64,000 bases of DNA. Source: Topomyia yanbarensis. Lineage: Eukaryota > Arthropoda > Insecta > Diptera > Culicidae. The notes under the pieces are model-generated. The model was given only the letters and a program-made list of their open reading frames with translations, searched no databases and had not been told where the DNA came from. This document shows positions 55,076-64,000 of the stretch, one piece after another. The stretch covers positions 8,509,343 through 8,573,342 of the forward strand of contig NC_080671.1 of assembly GCF_030247195.1 (NCBI RefSeq), in the 5' to 3' direction. The position numbers were made by a program, and so were the translations under genes. The first letter of the stretch is position 1. Every line of letters begins with the position of its first letter.

Positions 55076-55267
55076 TGTTATGTATTGTCGAATGACCCAG
55101 TAATAAGCGAGTACCACAGTGTACGCAAGTATGCGTGAGGATACGATGAAGTAAATAAATATATTACAGACGGTTGCTGGGCGATCGTTCTCAGTTTAGT
55201 GTACACCATCAAAACATACGCGTGTTAACAATTAAAGAGAACTGTCCCTCAGTTTACATAGTTTACA
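55076..55267 (+). repeat. putative 5' LTR (192 bp)
   Basis: It begins TGTTATGTATTG and ends GTTTACA, with an AATAAA near 55155 and the primer-binding site one base downstream. The partner LTR is outside the window, so the boundaries rest on TG...CA and on the break in the transposase relic at 55075. Confidence 0.65.
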
Positions 55268-55268
55268 G

Positions 55269-55279
55269 TGGCGACGAGG
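55269..55279 (+). promoter_or_regulatory. primer-binding site
   Basis: TGGCGACGAGG, starting with TGG as required to pair with a tRNA CCA end. Probably a serine-tRNA-type primer (inference). Confidence 0.6.
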
Positions 55280-55875
55280 TGAAAATATTTTAGAAAGTGA
55301 AAGTGATTGCAAAAAAAATATAAAAGTGTTTTTCGCTGCTGATAGCGGGCGGCTGAAAGGAGTGAACAGCAAGTTAAAGGGAGAGCAAGTGATTTCCTGT
55401 GGAATAAATGCCGGTGAAAATAGGTGCGATATTGCACACGGCAAGGTAAATCTAAATCTTGGCTAGCGTATACTGCTATTGACCGTTGTTGCGCCAATAA
55501 AACGTTCTTTCCCAAAATTTATGTGCTTGTGAACGATTTTAATCACCATTTTGTGACGACAGCGTCAGTGTTTTTTTGGCGGCGGTGATTGTGTATTTCG
55601 TTCTTTTTCTTTCCTTTTAGGATTTGGTGTTCATTCTGTTGTGCTTGGTGTTAGTAGAGTTCTCATTCAGTGAGATCCCAACATAATTTCGGACAGTTCA
55701 GCGCAGTGCTGCCAGTTTTACTGCAGTTCTGCTGGCTTGAGTCGTGCGAAAAGTTTGTCGAATATTGTGTCGGGCTGAAATTTTCGGCAGAATTCGATAC
55801 TTTTTGTTCGTTAAGACGGGTGTCGAGTACGGTAAGGTACTGCGGGACGGTGAGCGAAATAAATAAAAGCATATT

Positions 55876-57198
55876 TTGTTTCATTTTTTATTTTTGCGCT
55901 TGAATTGTTTTGCATTGGCACGATTGAACCGTATGTGGTTGGTACTTCGTTCACCAATTATTCTGAACGCGATTGACGATCCGGTGAAACAAAAAGCGCT
56001 CTTTGTCACGTTGAGTGGACCGGTAGTTTACGAGGAGCTTAAACTGTTGTATCCTTCAAAGGATGACCTTAAAAATGTTGGCAATGGTGATATTTCAGAC
56101 TTGATTCAGCGCTATACATTTTATAACCGTGTGCAAGGACCAAACGAGAAGGCAGAGGATTTCGTGCTAGCTGTAAAAGTACAGGCCGAATTCTGCGCGT
56201 TTGGCGAATTTCGCGAAACTGCCATCCGAGATAAACTTGTGATGAGAGTTTTCGATAAATCTTTGCAGGAAAAGCTACTGAATGAGGAAAACCCTAGTTT
56301 GGCAACGGTTGAAAGATTTATTGTAAACTGGGAGTTGGCTGGGTCACGGGCTCGAATGATCGGCGATCGACAAGGTGGCCAAGTAGCTTCAGTAAAGCAA
56401 CGTTTGGGTCGAAAAGAAACGTTCGACAGAAAGGTCAGCCGTGACAAGAGCAGGAGTCGTAGTCGCAGTGCTGTTTATAAACGGCAAGGGCGAAGCAGGA
56501 GTGGTGAGTTTCGACGAGCTGGACGGTATGCGGATAAAAAGTGCGATTTTTGCGGAATTGAGGGTCCCATCAAGCGCACTTGCTTCAAGCGCATGCGACA
56601 GGAGCGGAATTCGGTAAAGTTTGTTGGTGAAGATAAGGAAAAAGATTTGAGTTTTGGCGATGAGAAAATCGGAGGACTTTTGAACCGTTTGCAAGCTGGT
56701 TTGGATAATCCTGAGAGCGATAGCGATTCAGGTGATTTTTTATGTATGAAAGTGTCGCCCATGAATAAAATAAGCGAACCATGCTTTTTGAAGTTACTTG
56801 TTCAAGACAAGCTGGTTCAAATGGAGGTTGACTGCGGTTCGGCTGTTTCTGTTATTGGTTCTATTTTATATGAGAAATTGTTTGACTTGCCATCACAGAA
56901 AACTAACAGGGAATGGGTGGTGGTGAATGGTTCGAAGCTGAATATATTTGGAAAACTTGACATTATGGTTCGTTTTAGGACCATTGAACATGAATTGCCA
57001 TTGTTTGTATTGGAGTGTAGCTATGACTTTGTGCCATTAATGGGACGTAAACGGCTTGACGTTTTCTATCCGGATTGGAATGAATATTTTACAGGGGTTT
57101 CTCAGATTAACAATTTACATTTACCAAATCTAGCTGAGAATTTGCTGCTGGAAATAAAGCAAAAGTATTTTCAAGTATTTTCAAAGGATCTTACCTAG
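55876..57198 (+). CDS. gypsy Gag-protease frame (440 codons)
   Basis: The open frame holds a gag capsid-like region (about residues 10-160), an Arg/Ser-rich stretch (about 195-215), a zinc-knuckle remnant (about 225-240), and a retropepsin-like domain (about 315-400). The knuckle has the cysteines of CX2CX4HX4C but Pro where His is expected. The protease catalytic D-T/S-G reads DCG. Residue changes at both sites suggest loss of function. The true start may lie upstream; the ATG at 55876 is only the first in frame. The frame ends in TAG at 57196, directly in frame with the RT that follows. Confidence 0.85.
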   Translation: MFHFLFLRLNCFALARLNRMWLVLRSPIILNAIDDPVKQKALFVTLSGPVVYEELKLLYPSKDDLKNVGNGDISDLIQRYTFYNRVQGPNEKAEDFVLAVKVQAEFCAFGEFRETAIRDKLVMRVFDKSLQEKLLNEENPSLATVERFIVNWELAGSRARMIGDRQGGQVASVKQRLGRKETFDRKVSRDKSRSRSRSAVYKRQGRSRSGEFRRAGRYADKKCDFCGIEGPIKRTCFKRMRQERNSVKFVGEDKEKDLSFGDEKIGGLLNRLQAGLDNPESDSDSGDFLCMKVSPMNKISEPCFLKLLVQDKLVQMEVDCGSAVSVIGSILYEKLFDLPSQKTNREWVVVNGSKLNIFGKLDIMVRFRTIEHELPLFVLECSYDFVPLMGRKRLDVFYPDWNEYFTGVSQINNLHLPNLAENLLLEIKQKYFQVFSKDLT

Positions 57199-57462
57199 CC
57201 AATCATTGGTTTTGAGGCGGATCTTGTGTTGAAGGACAATACTCCTATTTTTAAACGAGCGTATGAAGTTCCATTCAGACTTAGGAAGAAAGTTATTGAG
57301 TATTTAGAAAAATTGGAGAAGGAAAATGTTATTACTCCTATTAAAACAAGTGAGTGGGCTTCTCCAGTCGTCGTTGTTCCCAAAAAGGATGGTGAGATTA
57401 GGTTGGTAATAGATTGTAAAGTGTCCATCAATATATTAATTATTCCCATGAGCTATCTTTTA
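57199..57462 (+). pseudogene. gypsy RT, N-terminal part
   Basis: In the same frame as gag after one TAG codon, this reads the RT start: VITPIKTSEWASPVVVVPKK and LVIDCK. It is cut at TTTTA (57458-57462) by the histone H3 composite and resumes after 61904. Confidence 0.85.
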
Positions 57463-58007
57463 ATGTAGAATACATTTAAGGTTTCAATATAGGGGTCCCG
57501 TTTCAAAATATCGGCTGCGGCGCCGCGTCAGATTTTGAACGTTAATAACTTTTATCATACTAAACAGAATGATTTGATTTTTAGGCCAATTTGTTGCAAA
57601 TATGTTCCTCTATGCTGTATTAAAATTTGAAGTATGTATAACATGCACTAATAACAAAAAAATGTGTTTTGAAAAATCTTTCGAAAACGACTCGGAAAAG
57701 TGAAATTTTTCAGCCCATCCCGCACAGAGCCGTCAAAATGGTGGACCAACCGAGCAATAAAATAATGAAAAGTTTATATATAGGTCCACTACATGTTTGT
57801 TTTATGATTATTCGCATTGGGTTGCTTGACGAGAGCAGTTGGTGGGGGAAAGACGGCATATTCCTTTGGTTAGGCCATTAGAAGCCGGACGGAAAGGAAA
57901 GGCTCATGCACGGCACGAGAACGAGCGAGAAAGCGATAGTAGTGCATATTAGCGCGATTATATAAATATCTGTCGGTCGGTTTTTCTCATCATTCGTATT
58001 CGTTCAA

Positions 58008-58291
58008 GCACTAGCAAGCAGCCAGTCCACCGAAGAAAAGCAGTCGGCGATGACGACGGCGGAAAAAGTGCCCCAGCTACTGGTGACTCATCGCAACCCG
58101 ATCAGGAACTGTCGCCCTGCAAGAATTTCGCCCCAACTAAAGGGCAACAGAGTAGGCTATCGTTCCAGCGTCTGGGTCGTGAGATTGTGCAGGACTGCAA
58201 AGTCGAGCTACGCTTACAAAGCTCAGTCGTAATGATGCCCCGAGAAGCCAACGATGCCTACTTGGTCGGTTTGTTCGAGAATGCAAAATAG
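58008..58291 (+). pseudogene. histone H3 pseudogene A, copy 2
   Basis: Same as 13807-14090: H3 tail remnant and [11 protein letters not shown] to YLVGLFE, with frameshifts and a missing C-terminus. Confidence 0.9.
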
Positions 58292-58358
58292 TGCTTTCTA
58301 GCTCACCGTGTCCGCGGGGAGTGCGTCTGAATTATGCTCCCGCAATAAAACAATAAAC

Positions 58359-58374
58359 GGTTCTTTACAGGACC
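58359..58374 (+). terminator. histone 3' stem-loop (unit A, copy 2)
   Basis: GGTTCTTTACAGGACC, as at 14158. Confidence 0.7.
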
Positions 58375-59118
58375 AATTAATTGTGTTGTAATAAGAGTTA
58401 AACTGAAATTTACATTTTATGGTGCATAACAAATAATTTTCAGAAAGCTATATAAGAAATATGATGTGTGGAAAGAAAGAAAGAGAATTTAAATTATCCT
58501 CTCTCGCTCGTTTTCGTGCACTGCTTTTCCATTCCTTTCTGCTGCTACTACCATCATAACTAAAACGAATGTGCGTGTTCCCCCACAATCTCTTGGCCAG
58601 TGTTGCCACAATTGCATGTCGCTATTACAATTTGAATTATTTTATTGATCCTCTCTAGTATTGATAAAATATAGAACGTGCAAAGTACACTAGTCGCATG
58701 CTTTTATTCGAACTTTTTGGCAGCCTCAGTTGATTAACTGCATAAATCGATTTGTTTGTGCAGCTCCTTGCTAGTAGCAAACTAAATAGCCTTTATCAGC
58801 GCTAACAAATAAGACAAAAGAATTTAAATTTGTGAAAATCTTCTCCTTCCTTCTTTTCAAATCTGCAACATTCTTTGAAAATATTGTTGGAATGTTGTTA
58901 TTGAAAAACTGAACATGCAAGTTTGCTAGCACTGGCCACTGATTGAAGGCGATGGAAAGACAGAATATTCGTTTTGGTTATGCTAGTATTGGTAGCCGAA
59001 CGGAAAGGAAAGGCACAGGAATGGCACGAAAACGAGCGAGAGAGCGATAGTAGTGCTTTCTCGTGTGTTCATATATGAATATTGGTCGGTCGGTTTTTCT
59101 CATCATTCGTATTCGTTC

Positions 59119-59273
59119 AAGCACTAGCAAGCAGCCAGTCCACCGAAGGAAAGAAGTTGGCGATGACGACGGTCGGAAAAAGTGCCCCAGCTACTGGTGA
59201 CTCATCGCAACCCGATCAGGAACTGTCGCCCTGCAAGAATTTCGCCCCAACTAAAGGGCAACAGAGAAACTAA
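59119..59273 (+). pseudogene. histone H3 pseudogene B, copy 2
   Basis: Same as 14918-15072: N-terminal tail only. Confidence 0.85.
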
Positions 59274-59357
59274 TCTGTGTTCTAATAAGAGTTAAAGTGG
59301 CTCACCGTGTCCGCGGGGAGTGCGTCTGAATTATGCTCCCGCAATAAAACAATAAAC

Positions 59358-59373
59358 GGTTCTTTACAGGACC
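59358..59373 (+). terminator. histone 3' stem-loop (unit B, copy 2)
   Basis: GGTTCTTTACAGGACC, as at 15157. Confidence 0.7.
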
Positions 59374-60111
59374 AATTAATTGTGTTCTAATAAGAGTTAA
59401 ACTGAAATTTACATTTTATGGTGTATAACAAATAATTTTCAGAAAGCTATATAAGAAATACGATATGTGGAAAGAAAGAAAGAGAATTTAAATTATCCTC
59501 TCTCGCTCGTTTTCGTGCACTGCTTTTCCATACCTTTCTGCTGCTACTACCATCATAACTAAAACGAATGTGCGTGTTCCCCCACAATCTCTTGGCCAGT
59601 GTTGCCACAATTGGATGTCGCTATTACAATTTGAATTATTTTATTGATCCTCTCTAGTATTGATAAAATATAGAACGTGCAAAGTACACTAGTCGCATGC
59701 TTTTATTCGAACTTTTTGGCAGCCTCCGTTGATTAACTGCATAAATCGATTTGTTTGTGCAGCTCCTTGCTAGTAGCAAACTAAATAGCCTTTATCAGCG
59801 CTAACAAATAAGACAAAAGAATTTAAATTTGTGAAAATCTTCTCCTTCCTTCTTTTCAAATCTGCAACATTCTTTGAAAATATTGTTGGAATGTTGTTAT
59901 TGAAAAACATGCAAGTTTGCTAGCACTGGCCACTGATTGAAGGCGATGGAAAGACAGAATATTCGTTTTGGTTATGCTAGTATTGGTAGCCGAACGGAAA
60001 GGAAAGGCACAGGAATGGCACGAAAACGAGCGAGAGAGCGATAGTAGTGCTTTCTCGTGTGTTCATATATGAATATTGGTCGGTCGGTTTTTCTCATCAT
60101 TCGTATTCGTT

Positions 60112-60674
60112 CAAGCACTAGCAAGCAGCCAGTCCACCGGAGGAAAGCAGTTGGCGATGATTACGGTCCGCAAAAGTGCCCCAGCTACTGGTGGCCCATC
60201 GCAACCAACTACCGATCAGGAACTATCGCCATCAAGAGGGTGACGTGACGTCATATTTTCGTAGCCAACATAAGAACTTTGCTTGTAACAAAACGAACGA
60301 AATTAATTTTAAATACGAACGAGGAGCACTTTAGTTTACATCAAATCAGTTAAAGTGTTCATTGTTTTCTTTTGTTTACTGCTACTATTGTTTGTTGATG
60401 ACATTTTAAGCGATTTTGACGTTGTCAAACTGACCCCCATCGATCAGTGGAAAAGAGATGTTGCCTATTGTCAAACTCTGTATGTAGAGATAGGGATGCC
60501 AGTTACCTGATCGCCATGCTAGTATTTCGCCCCAACTAAAGGGCAACGGAGCAACTAATCCGCTGGCTAACATTCCAGCGTCTGGTTCGTAAGGTTGTGT
60601 ATTACTTCAAAGTCGAGCTACGCTTACAAAACTCAGCCGTAATGAAGCCAGTGATGCCTACTTGGTCGGTTTGT
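60112..60674 (+). pseudogene. histone H3 pseudogene C, copy 2
   Basis: Same as 15911-16473, split by the same MITE (60233-60509) with TSD ATCGCCAT. Confidence 0.9.
60233..60509. mobile_element. hAT-like MITE inside H3 pseudogene C, copy 2
   Basis: Same insertion as 16032-16308 with the same 8-bp flanks. Confidence 0.7.
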
Positions 60675-60705
60675 GGGAGTGGGCGTAAATTACAATAAAA
60701 GCAAC

Positions 60706-60721
60706 GGTTCTTTTCAGGACC
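60706..60721 (+). terminator. histone 3' stem-loop (unit C, copy 2)
   Basis: GGTTCTTTTCAGGACC, as at 16505. Confidence 0.8.
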
Positions 60722-61067
60722 AATCAATTGTGTTCTAGCGAGAGTTAAACTGAAACTTTCATTTTAAGGTGTTTAGCAAATTTTCAACAAGCAACATAAT
60801 ACGTTGTGTGGAAAGAAGTAGCTTGCACATGGAAAAAAAAAATTAAATTATCCTCTCGCTCGTTTCGTGCACTGCTTTTCCATTCCTTTCTACTGTTATT
60901 ATCAGTATTACCAAAACGAATGTGTTGTTGCATGTGTTTAAGAGAAACGTTGAAGTCGCATGCTTCTATTCAAGCTTTTTGGCAGCCCCCGTGAACTAAC
61001 TGCATATGATTTTTTTGTGCAGCTCCGTGCTAGTAGCAAACAAAATGGCTCTACTAGTGTCTGATTC

Positions 61068-61214
61068 GTGAGATTGTGCAGGATTTCAAAGTCGAGCTAA
61101 GTTTATATAGTTCAGCCGTAATGGTACCCGAAGAAGCCAGTCTTGTCGTTTTGTTCGAGGCTACAAAACAGTTCGCCAGGCACGTAACTATCATGCCAAA
61201 AATATCCAACGATC
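61068..61214 (+). pseudogene. histone H3 pseudogene D, copy 2
   Basis: Same as 16866-17012: REIVQDFK to HVTIMPK. Confidence 0.9.
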
Positions 61215-61250
61215 CAGTGCATCACCATCAACACCAACGCCGATACCAAA

Positions 61251-61266
61251 GGTTCTTTTCAGAACC
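61251..61266 (+). terminator. canonical histone 3' stem-loop (unit D, copy 2)
   Basis: GGTTCTTTTCAGAACC, as at 17049. Confidence 0.88.
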
Positions 61267-61732
61267 ACCATTATTACCATAGAGAATTATTTGAAAATTT
61301 CCCATTCAAACGTGATTCTGTTGAATATTATTAGATTTAAATTAACGTCTCGAATTGAAATCACGACGCTCTGGTTATGTGACAGACATTACCCACCCAT
61401 CTTTTTTTATTGTGACCACGACTAACGGTTTAATATAGACACCCCATTTCAATATTTCTGAAGGAACAGAAGGTCGAGTTTGGAAAGTTTGTAACTTTCA
61501 TTGTACTTAACCAAATTACACAATGTTCGCACTAATGATTCAGAAATATGATCAGGAATCTTCTGTTAGATTTGTAAGTATGTATAATTTACATGAATAA
61601 AGAAAAATTGATTTTCAGGAATCAATTATTATCTGTTCTTCCATTGGCCAGTACTACGCGACTTCCTCATGCTAACAATTAATTTCATCGTTAGCCATCT
61701 CCCTCATCAAGGCCAACAACGCCAACAAAACT

Positions 61733-61749
61733 GGTACCTTTTCAGGACC
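61733..61749 (+). terminator. histone 3' stem-loop remnant (unit E, copy 2)
   Basis: GGTACCTTTTCAGGACC, as at 17531. Confidence 0.65.
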
Positions 61750-61904
61750 ACCATCATTTTTGTAAAGAATTATTTGAAATATTCCTCGCCCAAATCACCT
61801 TTTGTCCGAAAATTCCAATGAGTATCAACATATTTGAAGAACGTGTTCCTTATGTATTCTACATCTCTCCGGTTATGTCGCAGACATTACCCACCCATCT
61901 TTTA

Positions 61905-62875
61905 CCTTTAGCGCAGGATATTTTCGCAGATTTAGCGGGTTGTAAATTTTTCTGTGCCTTGATTTGGAAGGAGCGTATACTCAACTTACGCTGTCAGAAA
62001 AATCCAGGAAGTTTGTGGTTATCAACACGATCAAGGAACTTTACACTTATAACAGGTTGCCTCAAGGAGCTTCATCGAGTGCGGCGATTTTTCAACAGGT
62101 GATGGACCAGGTGCTGGCTGGATTGAAACATATACACTGCTATTTGAATGATGTGCTCATAGCTGGAAAGGATTTAGACGACTGTCGTAAGAAAGTTTCT
62201 GCCGTTTTAGATAGGATAGCTCAGGCAAACATTAAGGTGAATTGGAGTAAGTGTAAGTTCTTCGTGTCATCTTTACCTTATCTAGGCCATATTATTTCGG
62301 AGAATGGGTTGCTTCCTTGTCCTGATAAACTAGCTACAATTAGAGAGGGTACAGTACCAAGGAATGTGACGGAGTTGAAGTCGTTTTTAGGGCTCGTAAA
62401 TTATGATGGAAAGTTTGTACCCCACTTGTCTTCGAAGATTAGTTGTTTGTATAGGTTTTTGAAGAAGGACGTGAAGTTCGTGTGGGATGAGAATAGTGAC
62501 AAGGCTTTCGTTAGGTGTAAAAATGAGCTACTTAATGCTAATATTCTCGAGTTTTACAACCCCATGAAACCAATAGTAGTTGTTTCGGACGCTTCAGATT
62601 ATGGTCTAGGAGGAGAGATTGCACATGAGGTAAAGAGTGTCGAAAAACCTATCTCCTTTACTTCTTTCTCTTTGAATAAAGCTCAAATGAAGTATCCAAT
62701 ACTTCATTTAGAGGCTTTAGCATTGGTCTGCACTGTGAAGAAGTTTCACAAGTTTTTATATGGTCAGAGGTTTTTGTTTATACTGCTCACAAGCCTTTGG
62801 TTGGAATTTTCGGGAAATCAGGGAAAATGCTATCTTTGTAACCAGATTACAAAGATATGTTTTGGAAATGGCTGA
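61905..62875 (+). pseudogene. gypsy RT C-terminal part and RNase H
   Basis: After the insertion the RT continues as PLAQDIFADLAGCKFF. A one-base loss near 61957 then breaks the first catalytic-Asp block and shifts the frame to 61964-62875. The second catalytic box (YxDD) reads YLND at 62141-62152. The connection domain has FLGLVNY (near 62385). RNase H begins VVVSDASDYGLG (near 62580); near 62785 the frame shifts again and its TDH motif reads TAH. Each change would disable the enzyme. Confidence 0.85.
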
Positions 62876-63785
62876 TTTCTGTTCGCGGTTTCCGATGAAT
62901 CAGGCAGTTCCAGCACAGTTTGACACAGAAACTGTCAAAAGTATTCATTTTAGCGAGGAATTTCCTGTAGATTTTTCTCAAGTTGCCAACGAGACTAGAG
63001 CCGACGAATTTTTACAACAAGTTGTTAAGTTTATGCAGAATGGTTGGCCAGAGAGAATAGACAAACGTTATGCACACATTTTCTCAAATCGTGTTGATTT
63101 GGAAATTGTCGGGGATTGTTTGATATTTCAGGACAGGGTGTTGATTCTAAATTCCATGCATAGCGGGAGTTGTGAAAATGAAACAATTAGCTCGTCGGAC
63201 AGTAGTTTGGTTTGGAATTAACTCAGACATTGAAAAATATGTCGGCGGTTGCGAATCTTGCAGGAGAATGGCTGTTGTTCCCAAACCAAAAGTAATTTCT
63301 GCGTGGATCCCTACCAAAAGACCATTTAGCAGAATTCATGCCGATTTCTTCCATTTTGTGCACAGAACATTTCTGTTGGTTATTGATAGCCATTCAAAGT
63401 GGATCGAGATTGAATGGATGAAACATGGAACTGATGCTAGGAATGTTTTAAAGAAATTTGTTGGGGTATTTGCTAGATTTGGATTGCCAGATGTAGTGGT
63501 TACTGACGGCGGTCCTCCGTTTAATTCTTGCGATTTTATAACATTTTTAGAAAGGCAAGGAATCAAGGTGTTAAAAAGCCCTCCTTATAATCCTCCTAGT
63601 AATGGACAGGCAGAGCGATCTGTCAGGATTGTTAAGGATGTTCTCAAACGTTTTATGCTAGAGCCTACAATCAAAAGATTAGACATTGATGACCAAATTA
63701 ATTTGTTTCTGATGAACTACAGAAATACTTGTTTGTCGTCAGATGGCATATTCCCATCAGAGAGCATATTTTCTTACAAACCCAA
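62876..63785 (+). pseudogene. gypsy integrase
   Basis: An RNase H-integrase linker lies at about 62865-63150. It is followed by the zinc-binding domain with CESC (near 63250), then the DDE core: Asp in HADFF (near 63340), Asp in VVTDGGPPF (near 63495) and Glu in NGQAERS (near 63605), all retained. A frameshift near 63160 separates the linker from the zinc domain. A base missing near 63785 ends the open frame. Confidence 0.85.
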
Positions 63786-64000
63786 AATTTGTTGAACCCC
63801 AAGTCTCATTACAAACAGTAATTGAACCACCACCACCAAGTGATAAACCGATACCAAAGATTTTTGAGCAGTTCCAACCTAGTGAACCTGTAGATAAGTT
63901 GAAGATGGGCGATGTGATTTATTACAAAAATTACAAATCCCAGGATTTCGCAAGATGGCTGAAGGCTAAATTTATAAAAAAAAATTATCGAAATTTTTTC
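63786..64000 (+). pseudogene. gypsy integrase C-terminal region (continues beyond window)
   Basis: One frame over, the sequence reads Pro-rich EPPPPSDKPIPK, then KMGDVIYYKNYKS and WLKAKF, the basic C-terminal domain that follows the core in gypsy-type integrases. The window ends within it. Confidence 0.75.

Larger units (their letters stand above)
57463..61899 (+). mobile_element. histone H3-derived composite unit, copy 2
   Basis: This matches 13262-17697 throughout. The differences I see are one G/A change (13495 against 57696 region) and one base in an A-run (16631 against 60832 region). It sits inside the gypsy RT; TTTTA occurs on both sides (57458-57462 and 61900-61904), and the RT frame continues in register after the right-hand TTTTA. 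This shows the left and right limits of the insertion and a 5-bp target duplication. Internal contents are as in copy 1. Confidence 0.88.
55076..64000 (+). mobile_element. Ty3/gypsy LTR retrotransposon, broken, runs off window
   Basis: The order is 5' LTR, primer-binding site, gag-protease frame, reverse transcriptase, RNase H, integrase. The 3' LTR lies beyond the window. The RT is split by the histone H3 composite (57463-61899). The architecture (protease in the gag frame, RT-RH-IN order) is that of Metaviridae-type elements. The RT and PBS style suggests the Mag-like group, as inference. Besides the insertion there are several stops, frameshifts and catalytic-residue changes, so the copy is dead. 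Confidence 0.88.

Noticed and set aside
1..64000. CRISPR arrays, operons, ribosome-binding sites
   Set aside because: The window is clearly eukaryotic; the tandem repeats seen lack the spacer-repeat pattern of CRISPR.

Overview
The window is intron-rich, AT-rich eukaryotic DNA, most likely from a culicine mosquito. The evidence is one conserved insect nuclear gene with spliceosomal introns and a dense mix of transposon types familiar from Aedes- and Culex-like genomes. The species assignment is inference; I could not run a search.

Host gene. The only ordinary gene I can support is slowmo (slmo), which encodes a PRELI/MSF1-domain mitochondrial lipid-transfer protein. It lies on the + strand in four coding exons: 3553-3584, 4313-4478, 29721-30026 and 30082-30222 (214 aa predicted). 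All splice sites are GT-AG and the phases are consistent. Its 3' UTR carries an AATAAA at 31047. Intron 2 is about 25.2 kb and is almost entirely transposon-derived.

Layout. 1-3.5 kb: upstream flank with a Ty3/gypsy relic and a MITE. 4.5-29.7 kb (intron 2): a 36-bp-arm hairpin; a LINE relic split by a hAT-type MITE with an 8-bp target-site duplication (TSD); two copies of a GC-richer tandem-repeat family; a 4.4-kb segment made of decayed histone H3 genes; and a Russian-doll nest at 22.8-28.0 kb. 31-37 kb: a 2.9-kb foldback element with CACAGTG ends inside an I/Jockey-like LINE, which also holds a piece of a second LINE. 37.8-47.4 kb: MITEs, copies of a repeat with 'ctttctcat' ends, a 5.5-kb TA-flanked element with tRNA-like segments near both ends, and inside it a 2.5-kb foldback element. 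48-49.6 kb: LINE-like relics. 49.9-54.5 kb: T-rich DNA with no gene or repeat I recognise. 54.6 kb to the end: a Tc1/mariner relic, then a Ty3/gypsy LTR retrotransposon that runs off the window and is split in its reverse transcriptase by the second copy of the histone H3 segment.

Most notable observation. A 4.4-kb block occurs twice (13262-17697 and 57463-61899). I saw only two differences between the copies. It is built from tandem, decayed replication-type histone H3 genes with TATA-containing promoter remnants, H3 coding pieces and five histone mRNA 3' stem-loops. Both copies are bordered by TTTTA. In the second copy the insertion interrupts a gypsy reading frame that resumes exactly after TTTTA. 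This looks like recent movement of a histone-gene-derived unit; the mechanism is not visible. No other histone type is seen in it.
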